A stretch of DNA of 64,000 nt from Hyphomicrobiales bacterium (GCA_026981645.1 JALSII010000001.1:47584-111583), one strand, 5' to 3'. Positions 27,553-37,718 are shown, numbered from the stretch's first letter. Translations and numbers: made by a program. Notes: a model not told the origin generated them from the sequence alone.

Positions 27553-27799
27553 ATAAAACGTCAGGTTTTGCTGCTCTTCTTCTCTTTCATGTTGAGCTCT
27601 TCTTTTGGAGTGTCTCATGTTTTTTGCGACCAAAACCGCTCTTTCGTAAAGTGATAACAATTTGGTGGGAAAACGCGAAAGCTTTGACTTTTCCCAATTT
27701 GACCTATTTGTAGCTATAGTTCATTTCTACCCTGTCCTGCGTCCTTCTCTCAAATCGGTTCTCCCTTCTTTCCCCCAACTTAAAAATGAGTGTTCCCTG
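27553..27799. other. gap between tRNA-Gly and the ABC transporter
   Basis: This 247-bp stretch holds T-rich tracts just after the tRNA and several TTGAC-like hexamers, for example around 27683 and 27698. No pair is well spaced with a clear -10. It presumably carries the promoter of the downstream ABC exporter. I see no gene in it. Confidence 0.3.
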
Positions 27800-28504
27800 A
27801 TGCCTACGCCTCTCATTCAGACTCGTGATGCCAATCTGGAACTGATGAGCGGCACAAATATGTTGCATATCCTAAAGGATATAAATCTCAGTGTTAATCC
27901 CGCAGAAGTTGTGGCTATAGTTGGGCCTTCGGGAAGCGGCAAAACATCATTGCTGATGGTTCTGGCAGGACTGGAGCGGGCTACAAGCGGAGATATTGTT
28001 GTTGCGGGTGAAAACCTGGGTGATTTTAACGAAGACCAGCTAGCGATTTTCCGGCGGAAGAGCCTTGGTATTTTATTTCAGAACTTTCATCTGGTGACCT
28101 CAATGTCCGCCCTTGAAAATGTAGCGCTGGCACTGGAAATTGCTGAAACCGGGCTGCCGCTCAAGGAAATCCGCGATATTTCTGCTGCCGCACTGAATGA
28201 GGTGGGTCTTGGGGACAGGCTCAACCATCAACCAAGGGCCTTATCCGGGGGGGAACAGCAACGGGTGGGGCTGGCCCGGGCAATGGTTTCCAAGCCGCGC
28301 TTGCTGCTGGCTGATGAGCCGACCGGAAATCTGGATCAGGATACCGGTGCGCTGGTGATCGAGCTTATGTTCGATCTTGCCAGAAAACAGGAAACTGCCG
28401 TTATTCTGATTACCCATGACAGGGTGCTCGCTGAAAGGGCAGACCGGACCCTGGTGATGAACCGGGGACAACTTAGTGAAAAAACACAAGAGGTTAGCCT
28501 ATGA
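27800..28504 (+). CDS. ABC transporter ATPase, YbbA/LolD-like
   Basis: The 234-residue ATPase has Walker A GPSGSGKT (42-49), signature LSGGEQQRVGLARA, and Walker B LLLADEPTGNLD. These are typical of the MacB/LolD/YbbA group that powers export or lipid extraction with FtsX-type permeases. The ATG at 27800 begins the homologous part; the frame is open farther upstream through sequence without homology. Its stop overlaps the permease ATG (ATGA), so the two are coupled. The E. coli YbbA-YbbP pair is the closest known arrangement, and its substrate is not established. Confidence 0.9.
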   Translation: MPTPLIQTRDANLELMSGTNMLHILKDINLSVNPAEVVAIVGPSGSGKTSLLMVLAGLERATSGDIVVAGENLGDFNEDQLAIFRRKSLGILFQNFHLVTSMSALENVALALEIAETGLPLKEIRDISAAALNEVGLGDRLNHQPRALSGGEQQRVGLARAMVSKPRLLLADEPTGNLDQDTGALVIELMFDLARKQETAVILITHDRVLAERADRTLVMNRGQLSEKTQEVSL

Positions 28505-31047
28505 GGCGGCTTCTTGGCTGGATGCGGGTCGGCTTGAGCGACCTGCGCGGCGATCTGCGCCGCTTTGGAATTCTTATTGCCTGCCTTGCATTGGGTACCG
28601 GGGTGATTGCGGCGGTGGGGTCGGTTGGCGCTGGATTTGTTCAGGCCGTTGAGCGGGATGCCACCACCATGATGGGTGGCGATCTGGGAGCTGCACTTTC
28701 GGACAGGGAAGCAAATGCCGACGAGTTGGCATTTCTGCATACCCTTGGTGAAATTACCCATGTGGTTGATACGACCGCACGGGGGGTTGCTGGGGAAAAT
28801 ACAGTGTTTCTCGACCTTTTGGCGGTCGATGAAAACTATCCGCTTCGCGGTGAGGTCAAAAGCCCTCAACTTTCTCCAGGCCAGAAACCAGGCGCACTGC
28901 TTGCAGAACAAGAGGGCGTGTACGGGGCTATCGTTGATCCTGTTTTGCTGGACCGGCTTGATCTTGATCTGGGGGGGCGGTTTTTTATCGGGCAGTCCGA
29001 GTTTGAAATCAGGGGTACACTTGTCTCTCTGCCGGACAGCGCTGTGCGCGGGTTTCAACTGGGCCTGACAACACTGATTCCAACCGAAGCCCTTGAACGG
29101 ATAGGGGAATTGCGCTCACCCATGCCGGGACTGCTGACCCATTACCGTTACAAGATCATACTGGCTGAAATGACTTATGAGGAAGCGGCGGGGGCAATTG
29201 CCCAGCGGTTTGATGATGAAGAATGGGAGATACGCTCTCCTCGCGAGGCAGCAGGGGACCTGGTACATTTTTATGATCTGTTCTCGCGGTTTTTGATGAT
29301 TGTGGGGTTATCCTCGCTTCTGGTGGGCGGAGTTGGCGTTTCCAATGGCGTTTCCGCCTATATCTCCGAGAGACAACGCTCGATTGCAACACTGCGCAGT
29401 CTTGGAGCAACGGGCGCGCGTATTCTTGTTCACTTCCTGACCCAGGTCGGAGTTTTGACCCTGATCGGTGTGGCTCTGGGGGTCGCATTTGGCGCTGTTG
29501 CTTCACTGATCCTGCTGCCGTTTGTTGGCAATGCCATCAACATCAACCTGCCCCCGATTGTTGATTTCCCTTCATTGCTTACGGCGGCGGGCTTTGGTGT
29601 TCTCGCCGGATTTGCCTTTTCCTACCTGCCCCTGATGCGAGCCCAAAAAGTCAGTCCGGCACTCTTGTTTCGCTCCCTTGGTGCGAATATGCCGCAAATG
29701 GACTGGCGCGCCATGGCCAGGCCGCTTGTGGTGGTGCCTATCCTCATCGCGGGGGGCGGTATCTTCTGGCTGGCAGTGATTACCACCAATCGTTTTTCCC
29801 TGGTGGCTTTTTATACGCTGGGGGTTCTGGCGTCGTTTGTTCTGCTGCGGGGGTCGGGCTGGCTGTTGCAGCAGGGGCTGAAACGGGTACCCCCGGTACC
29901 CTCCGCCAGTATTCGAAGTGCATTGCGCAATATCTATCACCCCGGTTCCAGCGCACCTGTGGTGATTGTCTCTATCGGAATGGGTCTTGCCATGCTTCTG
30001 GTTATTGCGCTGCTGAATAACAACCTGCAAAATCAATTGCGTGGCGCAGTCAGTCGTGATGCACCCACATTTGTGGCGCTTGACCTGTTCCCGGACGAGG
30101 TGGAGGCGCTAAAACAATTGTCCGAAGAAGATGACGATATTGTTGAATTTCAGTCCAGTGCCATGCTGCGCGGGTCAGTCAGCAAGGTGAACGGGATTGA
30201 TGCTGCAACCCTTACGGATGTGGGGGAGGAGGCGATGTTTTTGCTCTCAGGGGAGATACCGCTTACCTGGGTCAGGGAAATGCCGCCTGCAACAACAGCG
30301 ATTGAGGGAGAGTGGTGGCCCGCAGATTATGAAGGGCCGCAGCTGATCTCCTTGCGCCAGACAATAAAGTCCCAGCTTGGGGTTAAGGTGGGCGATACAA
30401 TTCAGTTCAAGATCTTTGGCGATATTGTGGAAACAAAAATTGCCAATTTCCGCGAATATGAGTGGCAGAACGGTATCAATTTCATGGTGACTTTTTCGCC
30501 GGGGGTTATTGAGACCTTTCCCTTCAATTATCTTGGTACACTGAAAGCAGCAGAGGGAGCTGAAAAGACTGTTGAGCGCAAGCTGGTTCGGCTGTTTCCG
30601 GACCTCAGCTTCATTCCCATCGGCGATGCGCTTAATCAGGTGGCCAGTGTGTTGGCGCGGCTGGGCACGGCTGTGAATGTTGTGGGTGGACTTGCGGTCA
30701 TAAACGGACTCCTGGTCTTGGCAGGAACCATGGCGGCAGGCCGCAAGCAACGAGAGTCCGAGGCCATTATTCAGAAGGTGCTGGGGGCGACACGGGCCGA
30801 TATATTGCAGGTTTTCGTACTTGAATATGGGCTTCTGGGGGCCTTTGCCGCGCTGATTGCTTCCGGGGTTGGCATTTTTTCGGCCTGGGCAATTACCGAG
30901 AGCATCATGGATATCAAGTTCGGGGTCGATCCGATGTTGATCCTGCTTGTTATTGTGGGTGCTGTGCTGTTGACCATTGCAACCGGCGCTGCAACCACCT
31001 GGCGGGCGCTGTCGTCGCGACCGGCGCAGGTGCTCAGAAATGCCTGA
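28501..31047 (+). CDS. ABC transporter permease, YbbP type (FtsX superfamily)
   Basis: The 848-residue protein has an N-terminal membrane helix, a large extracytoplasmic domain, a first FtsX domain (about 260-400) with ISERQRSIATLRSLGATGAR, a second periplasmic domain, and a second FtsX domain near the C-terminus with RKQRESEAIIQKVLGATRAD. This duplicated layout is that of E. coli YbbP, about 800 residues. Together with the ATPase it forms a likely mechanotransmitting exporter acting on an envelope substrate. A perfect hairpin terminator follows at 31096. Confidence 0.9.
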   Translation: MRRLLGWMRVGLSDLRGDLRRFGILIACLALGTGVIAAVGSVGAGFVQAVERDATTMMGGDLGAALSDREANADELAFLHTLGEITHVVDTTARGVAGENTVFLDLLAVDENYPLRGEVKSPQLSPGQKPGALLAEQEGVYGAIVDPVLLDRLDLDLGGRFFIGQSEFEIRGTLVSLPDSAVRGFQLGLTTLIPTEALERIGELRSPMPGLLTHYRYKIILAEMTYEEAAGAIAQRFDDEEWEIRSPREAAGDLVHFYDLFSRFLMIVGLSSLLVGGVGVSNGVSAYISERQRSIATLRSLGATGARILVHFLTQVGVLTLIGVALGVAFGAVASLILLPFVGNAININLPPIVDFPSLLTAAGFGVLAGFAFSYLPLMRAQKVSPALLFRSLGANMPQMDWRAMARPLVVVPILIAGGGIFWLAVITTNRFSLVAFYTLGVLASFVLLRGSGWLLQQGLKRVPPVPSASIRSALRNIYHPGSSAPVVIVSIGMGLAMLLVIALLNNNLQNQLRGAVSRDAPTFVALDLFPDEVEALKQLSEEDDDIVEFQSSAMLRGSVSKVNGIDAATLTDVGEEAMFLLSGEIPLTWVREMPPATTAIEGEWWPADYEGPQLISLRQTIKSQLGVKVGDTIQFKIFGDIVETKIANFREYEWQNGINFMVTFSPGVIETFPFNYLGTLKAAEGAEKTVERKLVRLFPDLSFIPIGDALNQVASVLARLGTAVNVVGGLAVINGLLVLAGTMAAGRKQRESEAIIQKVLGATRADILQVFVLEYGLLGAFAALIASGVGIFSAWAITESIMDIKFGVDPMLILLVIVGAVLLTIATGAATTWRALSSRPAQVLRNA

Positions 31048-31095
31048 GACGGTTTTTTGGATAAAAACACAAGATGTCGGGCATTGCAGGTAAAT

Positions 31096-31133
31096 AAGTA
31101 AAAGGCCGGGGGAAAATCTCCGGCCTTTTACTT
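31096..31133. terminator. bidirectional intrinsic terminator
   Basis: AAGTAAAAGGCCGG (31096-31109) and CCGGCCTTTTACTT (31120-31133) form a perfect 14-bp stem whose A/T-rich ends provide T-runs in both directions. It lies between the convergent YbbP-type permease and the cpdB-like gene. Confidence 0.88.
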
Positions 31134-31150
31134 AAATGACAGGGGGCCGC

Positions 31151-33127
31151 TCAGAGCTTGATGCGATAAAGGCCAAAGCCGCTTTCGGCCGTGCCTGCAG
31201 GTTCAATTGCCACCGCAGTCACATCCCCCACATAGGCCTCGGCTTTGGGTCCGGTTTCAAACAGCACCGTCGTGTTGCCTATGGGAGCAAGGGACCAGTT
31301 ATTGTCCGCTGCGGGGTTTACTGTGCCCTGTTGTACCAGATAGCGCACGATAATATCGCGGTTGGTATCGGGGCCGACAAAGATGATGGTTGAGCCATCA
31401 TTGCCCGGGAAGGTGCCGCCACCACCGGCGCGATAATTGTTGGTGGCGACCACAAACTTCTGGTCAGGGTCAATGGGTGCACCATTATAGGCCAGATCAA
31501 CAATGCGGCTGGCGTTGGCGTCGAGCAACACACCCTTGGGATCGTATTTGGAGGGCTGTGTAATGTCGATTTTGTAGGTCACTCCGTCAATCACATCAAA
31601 ATTGTAGGATGGGAAGTCGTTGTTGATGAGGGGTTGATCCTGTCCTCCGGCTGCGACCTGATTAAAGATGCCCGCCGAGCGCTCCAACCAGTCCTTGAGC
31701 GTTGCTCCGTCGATGAGCACGGCGCGGATGGTGTTTGGGTAGAGATAGAGGTCGGCTACATTCTTGATGGCAACGGCACCCACCGGAACATCGGTATAAT
31801 ATTCAGGTCCGCCCCGGCCGCCGGCCTTGAAGGGGGCGGCGGCGGAAAGAATGGGCAGGCCTTCCCATTCGGTGCCCTTCATCATCTGCTCCATATACCA
31901 GATCTGGGCGTTGGAAACTATTTGTACTGAGGGATCGTCGGCCACCAGGGCAAAGTAAGAGTAGAGCGGGGCGGCGGTTTCCCCAACGGCCCGGCGCACA
32001 TATTGCAGGGTTTCGTTGTGGGTTTTTTCGACCGAAGCCAGAACGCTTGCAACAGATTCCACCAGTGGAATGCGCTTGCGCTCAACCCTTTCGAAAATGG
32101 GTCGCGCTTCAGATGTGTGAGAAGCGATGGTCCACTTGCCCTCGCCATCGCGCTCCAGCAACAGGTCGATCAGGCCCATATGGGAGCCCCAGAACCCGGC
32201 CATTACCGATGGTTTACCCATTAATGCACCGTTTTCGTTGTCGATACCTGCAATATCCGCATAATCGCCGGGGAATATGCGGTGGTGATGGCCGGTAAAG
32301 ACCACATCGATACCATCAACACCGGCCAGATAAAGTGAGGCGTTTTCCATGCCCTCAGAATAGCCATCTCCTGAAATGCCGGAGTGGGAAAGTGCAACGA
32401 TAAGGTCACAGCCCTGTTCTTTCATTTGCGGCACATAAGCTTCGGCGGTTTTGACAATGTCGCGGGTCATCACTGAGCCGGTGAGGTTGGCGCTGTCCCA
32501 GGTCATGATCTGGGGTGGTACGAAACCGATGAAGCCCACCTTGATAGTGTGCGTTTCTCCGGCTCCGTCGGTGATTTGCTTTTCGATGATCCTGTAGGGT
32601 TCAATCAATGTGTTGTCAGCCAGCGGGTCACTGCCAAGGGTTGCGCCTTTGGCGACGTTGGCACAAACGAAGGGGAAAGTTGCTCCGGCCAGAGATTTTT
32701 CAAGAAAGTCCAGCCCATAGTTGAATTCGTGGTTGCCAAGAGTTGCCACCTCGTAACCAAGAGTATTCATGGCGGCAATCATGGGGTGCAACTCACCGCC
32801 CTTGAAGCCGCGCTCATAGGCCACATAGTCGCCCATGGGGTTGCCCTGAATGAGGTCGCCATTGTCGACCAGCATGGAGTTGGTCGCTTCGGCGCGCACA
32901 TCACCGATCAGCGCGGCGGTGCGCGCCAGTCCCATGGTGTCATTGGGTTTGTCCGCATAATAGTCGTAAGGGAAAATGGCAACGTGAATGTCGGTGGTCT
33001 CCATGATGCGCAGGTGGGCCTGACCGGCAGCGGCCATTGCGGCGAACGGGTGCATGACGATGAGCGCACCGGCCCCCGCTGTTCCGGCGAGAAATGCACG
33101 TCGTGAGATTTGATTTTCCGTGAGCAT
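31151..33127 (-). CDS. cpdB: periplasmic 2',3'-cyclic-nucleotide 2'-phosphodiesterase / 3'-nucleotidase
   Basis: The 658-residue protein has a twin-arginine signal ([17 protein letters not shown], about 8-24) followed by ILETTD-like [20 protein letters not shown]. Metallophosphoesterase motifs are [15 protein letters not shown] and GHHH, and a C-terminal 5'-nucleotidase domain follows. CpdB-type enzymes release nucleosides and phosphate from extracellular nucleotides. The Tat signal implies folding and metal loading before export. It lies 183 bp downstream of the sugar ABC operon in the same direction, so read-through is possible. No Pho box was seen upstream. Confidence 0.9.
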   Translation of the reverse strand: MLTENQISRRAFLAGTAGAGALIVMHPFAAMAAAGQAHLRIMETTDIHVAIFPYDYYADKPNDTMGLARTAALIGDVRAEATNSMLVDNGDLIQGNPMGDYVAYERGFKGGELHPMIAAMNTLGYEVATLGNHEFNYGLDFLEKSLAGATFPFVCANVAKGATLGSDPLADNTLIEPYRIIEKQITDGAGETHTIKVGFIGFVPPQIMTWDSANLTGSVMTRDIVKTAEAYVPQMKEQGCDLIVALSHSGISGDGYSEGMENASLYLAGVDGIDVVFTGHHHRIFPGDYADIAGIDNENGALMGKPSVMAGFWGSHMGLIDLLLERDGEGKWTIASHTSEARPIFERVERKRIPLVESVASVLASVEKTHNETLQYVRRAVGETAAPLYSYFALVADDPSVQIVSNAQIWYMEQMMKGTEWEGLPILSAAAPFKAGGRGGPEYYTDVPVGAVAIKNVADLYLYPNTIRAVLIDGATLKDWLERSAGIFNQVAAGGQDQPLINNDFPSYNFDVIDGVTYKIDITQPSKYDPKGVLLDANASRIVDLAYNGAPIDPDQKFVVATNNYRAGGGGTFPGNDGSTIIFVGPDTNRDIIVRYLVQQGTVNPAADNNWSLAPIGNTTVLFETGPKAEAYVGDVTAVAIEPAGTAESGFGLYRIKL

Positions 33128-33309
33128 GATAAAAACCTTCCTTGCTGCTTTTGTTGGGGCAAATGCGAAGGAACAGGCGCATCAAAAAGGAACATCAACC
33201 TGAAAAAAGGTGCGTGTTCCAACGTTTTGCCGCGTATTTCTAGTCTGGACCCAATCAGGGGCCAAGGACCAGAACAAAAGCTAACGCGCCAAATCGGGCG
33301 AAGAAAAGT

Positions 33310-34368
33310 CTATTTCAGTGCCTGGCCGGTCTTTGTATCAAAGAAGTGGATTTCTTCTTTTGGGGTATTGAGGCGAACCCTTGAGCCCAGTTCGGGCAGA
33401 GTGCGCCCCGGCACTGTTGCCACAATTTCGGTTGAGCCGACATCCACATAGATGAGGGTTTCAGATCCCAGTGGCTCGACCACTGAAACCGAGCCTTCCA
33501 TCAGAGCGGCTTCGCCTTCTTTGGCCGGGGTCAACTCGCTGGGTCTAATGCCAATTGTCATGCCCTGAGGTGCAACTTTGGGCCTGACCGGAATGGTAAA
33601 ACCGGCGTCAAGGACAATGCCCTCGTTTGTGAGCCTGCCTTCCAGCATGTTCATGGAAGGGGCGCCGATAAACTGGGCAACAAACAGGTTGGCGGGGTTC
33701 TGATAGACTTCCGTGGGGGTGCCCACCTGCTGAATGTAGCCGTCTTTCATAATCACGATACGGTCGGCAAGGGTCATGGCCTCCACCTGGTCGTGGGTGA
33801 CAAAAATGATGGTGGTGCCCACGCGCTGATGCAATTTTTTGATTTCAAGGCGCATCTGGGTGCGCAATTGTGCATCAAGGTTTGAAAGTGGCTCGTCGAA
33901 CAGAAAAACCTGGGGGTCGCGCACCATGGCCCGGCCAATGGCCACCCGCTGGCGCTGGCCACCGGAGAGTTGGGAGGGGCGCCGATCCAGAAGTTCGCTC
34001 ATGCTCAGGATTTCCGCGACCTCGTCGATGCGTTTTTCCTTGTCCTGTTTGGACATTTTTGCGGTTCTGAGGCCAAAACCGATATTCTTGCGCACTGACA
34101 TGTGGGGGTAGATGGCGTAGTTCTGAAAGACCATGGCAATGTTGCGCTCCTTGGGCTCCAGATGGTTGACCATCATGTCCCCGATGTGGATTTCGCCGGA
34201 GGTGACTTCTTCAAGCCCCGCAAGCATGCGCAATGTGGTGGATTTTCCGCAGCCCGAGGGGCCGACAAAAACCACAAATTCTCCATCTTCAATTTCCAGA
34301 TTTATGCCGTGCAGCACTTCGGTTTTGTCGAAGGTTTTAACCAGGTCTTTCAGAGCAACAGTTGCCAC
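33310..34368 (-). CDS. carbohydrate ABC transporter ATPase, UgpC/MsmX/MalK type
   Basis: The 352-residue ATPase has Walker A GPSGCGKS (36-43), LSGGQRQRVAIGRAM, Walker B VFLFDEPLSNLD, and a C-terminal regulatory OB domain. The CUT1 subfamily imports oligosaccharides, glycerol-3-phosphate and related compounds. It is the last gene of the minus-strand operon SBP-permease-permease-lyase-ATPase and lies 14 bp after the lyase stop. The C-terminal domain gives no obvious sign of inducer-exclusion residues. Confidence 0.93.
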   Translation of the reverse strand: MATVALKDLVKTFDKTEVLHGINLEIEDGEFVVFVGPSGCGKSTTLRMLAGLEEVTSGEIHIGDMMVNHLEPKERNIAMVFQNYAIYPHMSVRKNIGFGLRTAKMSKQDKEKRIDEVAEILSMSELLDRRPSQLSGGQRQRVAIGRAMVRDPQVFLFDEPLSNLDAQLRTQMRLEIKKLHQRVGTTIIFVTHDQVEAMTLADRIVIMKDGYIQQVGTPTEVYQNPANLFVAQFIGAPSMNMLEGRLTNEGIVLDAGFTIPVRPKVAPQGMTIGIRPSELTPAKEGEAALMEGSVSVVEPLGSETLIYVDVGSTEIVATVPGRTLPELGSRVRLNTPKEEIHFFDTKTGQALK

Positions 34369-34382
34369 TTCAGGCCTCCTTG

Positions 34383-35870
34383 TTAAGTGTTCTTCAAGCG
34401 GGCAAAAGCGGCGCTTAGCCCACGCGCGGAATCTGCCCGGAACTTTTTGTTTTCAATGGCTTTTTCCACAAAGCGCTTCAGTTCAGTGCGATATCCGGTG
34501 AGCGCTTCGTTCATCGGCTCGGGTGCCGGTCCGCCATAGCGGGTGCGCACGGCGATAAAATTCTCGGGTGAGATGGCGGTTGTAAATGCCGTTTTGTCGA
34601 GGCTTGGGCGACGCTTCAAGACCGCCTTAAAGGCGTTGGAGAAAGCTTCAAAACCCCCATACAAGGGCTTTTCTTCAGCAATGACTGCCGCTGAGGTGGC
34701 GGCAGCGATTTCGTGAGCCTGCCGGAATGAAAGCTTTTCCTCGCGCACCAGAGTGTCAGCAAGCTCGGTGATGGTGATGCAGCTTTTTTCCATGGTTGCG
34801 CGCACCCGGTCTGCTTGAATGGAAAGAGCGGGTACGAGTGCGCCCAAAAGTTTCAGCGCGCGGTTTCCGCTCTCAAATGCTGAATACCCGGCTTGTTGAA
34901 CCTCACCTTCACTGTCGTTCATATCGGTGAAGGGGGTGTTGTGCATGGTGTTGACCATGGTGTCGCAGCGCCCCACGGTCAGCGAAGAAAGCAGGCGCAG
35001 ATGTTCAATGGGCACGGGGTTGCGCTTCTGAGGCATGATGGAGCTGATTTGCACAAATTCATCGGGCACATAAAGCTGGCCGACCTCAAACGAACTCCAG
35101 AACTGAAAATCCTGGATGACGCGGCCAAGGTGAATGAAAAGCAGTTTGAGCGCTGAATAGAGGGCGGTGATATAATCGACTGAGGCGATGGAGGCGTAAG
35201 AGTTTTGTGTCGGGCCTTTGAACCCGAGCAACCGGGCCATGCGGCTCCGGTCTATGGGGAAACCTGAAGTGGTGATGGCGGCGGCGCCCATGGGGCAGAG
35301 CTCCAGAGCTTGCCGGGCCTGATGCAGACGGGCGATATCACGCAGCAGAACTTCAGCCATTGCTCCCAGATAGTGGCCAAAAGTGCCCGGCTGCGCCGGC
35401 TGGCCATGGGTATAGGCAATTATGAGGGTTGTTTTTTCCCGAGTGGCCTTGTCAATCAGCATATTGGCGAGAGCGTGGGCATTATCGAGCAAGTCATCAA
35501 GTCGTGTACTCAGGATCATTTTGAAAACCGTATGGTCCATATCATTGCGCGAACGGGCGGTGTGCAGTGCTCCGGCAAGATCGGGGCCAACGCGCTTTTT
35601 CAGTTCGGCCTCAACGAAAAAAAAATAATCCTCGAATTCTCCTGTGTAGTTGTGTGCATCCAAATCGGTGTTTTGGTCTATTTCATCAAGGGCGCTGGCT
35701 ATGGAACGGGTTTGGGCAGTATCAAGAATGCCGGTTTCTGTCAGCATCACCAGGTGAGCCTGATTTATGGCGCGCACCGGCGCAACAAAATGGGTTTTTG
35801 CCCCCTCAAAAAGAGGTGCCAGAACCGTTTCCTTATAGGCAGCGTTGGGAAAGACGCTTTCGTCAGTCAT
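34383..35870 (-). CDS. argininosuccinate lyase-like C-N/C-O lyase (fumarase/aspartase superfamily)
   Basis: From the ATG at 35870 (overlapping the permease stop by 4 bp) the protein has 495 residues. It has the superfamily segments TARSRND (104-110), THGQPAQP (154-161) and the catalytic loop SSIMPQKRNP (276-285). It lacks the N-terminal W-G-G-R-F block of true ArgH, is about 30 residues longer, and reads SSIMPQKRNPVPIEHLR where ArgH normally has PQKKNPD. Enzymes of this group release fumarate from succinyl-bearing substrates; a divergent ArgH-like clade includes EDDS lyase. Its place inside a sugar ABC operon, translationally coupled to a permease, argues for breakdown of the imported compound rather than arginine synthesis. 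The substrate is unknown. Confidence 0.85.
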   Translation of the reverse strand: MTDESVFPNAAYKETVLAPLFEGAKTHFVAPVRAINQAHLVMLTETGILDTAQTRSIASALDEIDQNTDLDAHNYTGEFEDYFFFVEAELKKRVGPDLAGALHTARSRNDMDHTVFKMILSTRLDDLLDNAHALANMLIDKATREKTTLIIAYTHGQPAQPGTFGHYLGAMAEVLLRDIARLHQARQALELCPMGAAAITTSGFPIDRSRMARLLGFKGPTQNSYASIASVDYITALYSALKLLFIHLGRVIQDFQFWSSFEVGQLYVPDEFVQISSIMPQKRNPVPIEHLRLLSSLTVGRCDTMVNTMHNTPFTDMNDSEGEVQQAGYSAFESGNRALKLLGALVPALSIQADRVRATMEKSCITITELADTLVREEKLSFRQAHEIAAATSAAVIAEEKPLYGGFEAFSNAFKAVLKRRPSLDKTAFTTAISPENFIAVRTRYGGPAPEPMNEALTGYRTELKRFVEKAIENKKFRADSARGLSAAFARLKNT

Positions 35871-36745
35871 CCCTTCAGTCCTGCCATGACAACGCCGCGG
35901 ATGATATAGCGCTGGAATACCAGAAATACGATGAGGGTGGGGATGGTGGCCAGCGCGGCGCCGGTCATAATCAACTCCCACTGCACGCTTTGCTCGACGC
36001 TGAAGGTCGTCAAGCCAACAGGCAGCGTGTAAAGATCGGGGGAATTGGTAACAATCAGGGGCCAGATGAATGCGGTCCAGTTGCCAAGGAAAACAAAGAT
36101 GGCCAGCGCGGAAAGTGCCGGGGTGACCAGAGGCATGGCAACGCTCCACCAGATTTGAAATTCATTGAGACCATCAATGCGGGCGGCTTCAAGAAAATCA
36201 TCGGGCACGGATTCGAAAAACTGCTTCATCAGAAACGTGCCGAAGGCCGTCATCATGCCAGGGAACATAATGCCCCAGTAGGAATTCAGCCAGCCAAAAT
36301 CCCGCGCCATGATGTACCAGGGGATGACCAGCATCTCGGTGGGAATCATCAGCGTGGAAAGTATGGCGATGAACACAAACATGCGGCCGCGAAAACTGAA
36401 CTTGCACAGGGTGTAGCCAACCATGGAATCAAACAGAACAGCAGAAACCGTGGTTGCTGTTGCAATGATGAGCGAGTTGACGAACCATTTGTAGAATCGG
36501 CCGTCCTCAAGCACAAAAATATAGTTTTCCAGTGTTGGTTCGTCAGGAATGATGGAGAGATTATAAATCTCGTGGGGCCATTTCAGCGAGGTGGACAGCA
36601 TGTAGACGATGGGCATGACCATCACCACGCCGCCCATGAATAACAGGGTCCAGCGTATGATTTTGCCCGGATTGATATTTGAATAGCTTGCGGAACGTTG
36701 TTTTTCCAGTGTTGCCGAGGAGGGTTTGATTTCCGTCATGCTCAT
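35867..36745 (-). CDS. carbohydrate ABC transporter permease (MalG type)
   Basis: The 292-residue protein has about six membrane helices and the EAA loop EAARIDGLNEFQIWWSVAMP used for ATPase coupling. It is the second permease of the CUT1 importer. It lies one base from the upstream permease gene and overlaps the lyase start by 4 bp, so the whole operon is tightly coupled. The N-terminal cytoplasmic stretch before the first helix (about 30 residues) is slightly long. Confidence 0.93.
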   Translation of the reverse strand: MSMTEIKPSSATLEKQRSASYSNINPGKIIRWTLLFMGGVVMVMPIVYMLSTSLKWPHEIYNLSIIPDEPTLENYIFVLEDGRFYKWFVNSLIIATATTVSAVLFDSMVGYTLCKFSFRGRMFVFIAILSTLMIPTEMLVIPWYIMARDFGWLNSYWGIMFPGMMTAFGTFLMKQFFESVPDDFLEAARIDGLNEFQIWWSVAMPLVTPALSALAIFVFLGNWTAFIWPLIVTNSPDLYTLPVGLTTFSVEQSVQWELIMTGAALATIPTLIVFLVFQRYIIRGVVMAGLKG

Positions 36746-36746
36746 G

Positions 36747-37643
36747 TCAGCGGCTCCTCATGATGCGCAGTTGCACAAGACTGACGACAAGCAGAATAGT
36801 GAACAAAACAACCGTTTGAGCCGCGGCATATCCCATATCGAAGGCGTTGAAGGCCGTGTCATAAATCATTAAAACCAGTGGTTTGGTGGAGTTGAGAGGG
36901 CCGCCGGGATCGTTGGTGGTCATGTTAAAGACCTGATCGAAGATGCGCAGGAAGCCGATGGAGGAAAAAACAACCAGAAAGACGATTGTGGGTTTGAGCA
37001 GGGGCAGAGTGATTTCCCAAAGGATGGTCCAGGGCCCGACACCATCAATACGGGCGGCCTCATAATAGGTGTTGGGGATGGCGCGCAGGCCAGCCATGAA
37101 AATAATAATCTGAAAACCAAGCCCGGCCCAGAGCGCCGGGGCCAGAATCGAGGGCAAAGCCCAGAATGTGGACCTCAGGAAGGGAAACTGGGGAATGGCC
37201 ATGGTTGCCAGCATATTGTTGAACAGGCCGATGGGGACGGGTTGATAGAACCAGCGCCACAACCAGGCCATGGCTACGGTTGAAGTCATGAAAGGCAGGA
37301 AATAAAGGGCCCGGATGGTGCCGTGCATAAAGCGCACCTTGTCCAGATTGTAGGCAACGATAAACGAAAAAACGAGGCTGAGCGGTGTACCGATTATAAG
37401 ATAAAGAAAAGTGTTGGAAAAAACTTTCCAGAACACCGGGTCAGCGAAAAGCTTCTGGTAGTTTTCAATGCCGTTCCAGGTCTTGTCGCCAAGAAGGTTC
37501 CAATCCTGAAAAGACAGGACTATCGCGCCAAAGGTGGGATAAAAGCGGATGATTGAATAAAAAAGGACCGGAAGGGCAAGAAAACCCCAGGCCCAGACCA
37601 CCTGCTTTTGTTTGATGGAGAGTGCGCGATACCCAAGCATCAA
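36747..37643 (-). CDS. carbohydrate ABC transporter permease (MalF type)
   Basis: The 298-residue inner-membrane protein has six predicted helices and the EAA loop YYEAARIDGVGPWTILWEITLP. It is the first permease gene after the solute-binding protein and is separated from it by a strong hairpin. The start is taken as the ATG at 37643 behind GGAAACTTTG. Confidence 0.93.
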   Translation of the reverse strand: MMLGYRALSIKQKQVVWAWGFLALPVLFYSIIRFYPTFGAIVLSFQDWNLLGDKTWNGIENYQKLFADPVFWKVFSNTFLYLIIGTPLSLVFSFIVAYNLDKVRFMHGTIRALYFLPFMTSTVAMAWLWRWFYQPVPIGLFNNMLATMAIPQFPFLRSTFWALPSILAPALWAGLGFQIIIFMAGLRAIPNTYYEAARIDGVGPWTILWEITLPLLKPTIVFLVVFSSIGFLRIFDQVFNMTTNDPGGPLNSTKPLVLMIYDTAFNAFDMGYAAAQTVVLFTILLVVSLVQLRIMRSR

Positions 37644-37657
37644 AGTTTCCTTTTTGT

Positions 37658-37702
37658 CGAAAAAAGAGCCGGGGCGGATTCATTTAGGAATGAAACCGCC
37701 CC
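37658..37702 (-). terminator. intercistronic terminator/attenuator between SBP and permease genes
   Basis: On the minus strand GGGGCGG-TTTCATT (37702-37689) pairs with AATGAAT-CCGCCCC (down to 37671), 14 bp with one mismatch, followed by GGCTCTTTTTT. Partial termination here would make more binding protein than permease, as is usual for ABC importers. Confidence 0.75.
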
Positions 37703-37718
37703 TTAAGTTTCTGGCAAG

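Noticed and set aside
34383..36149. 588-residue version of the ArgH-like protein
   Set aside because: The first 93 codons lie within the upstream permease gene and are unrelated to the lyase. The ATG at 35870 overlaps the permease stop as ATGA.
35567..36643. 358-codon plus-strand frame
   Set aside because: It lies opposite the ArgH-like and permease genes and shows the His/Gln/Gly-rich look of a codon-bias shadow.
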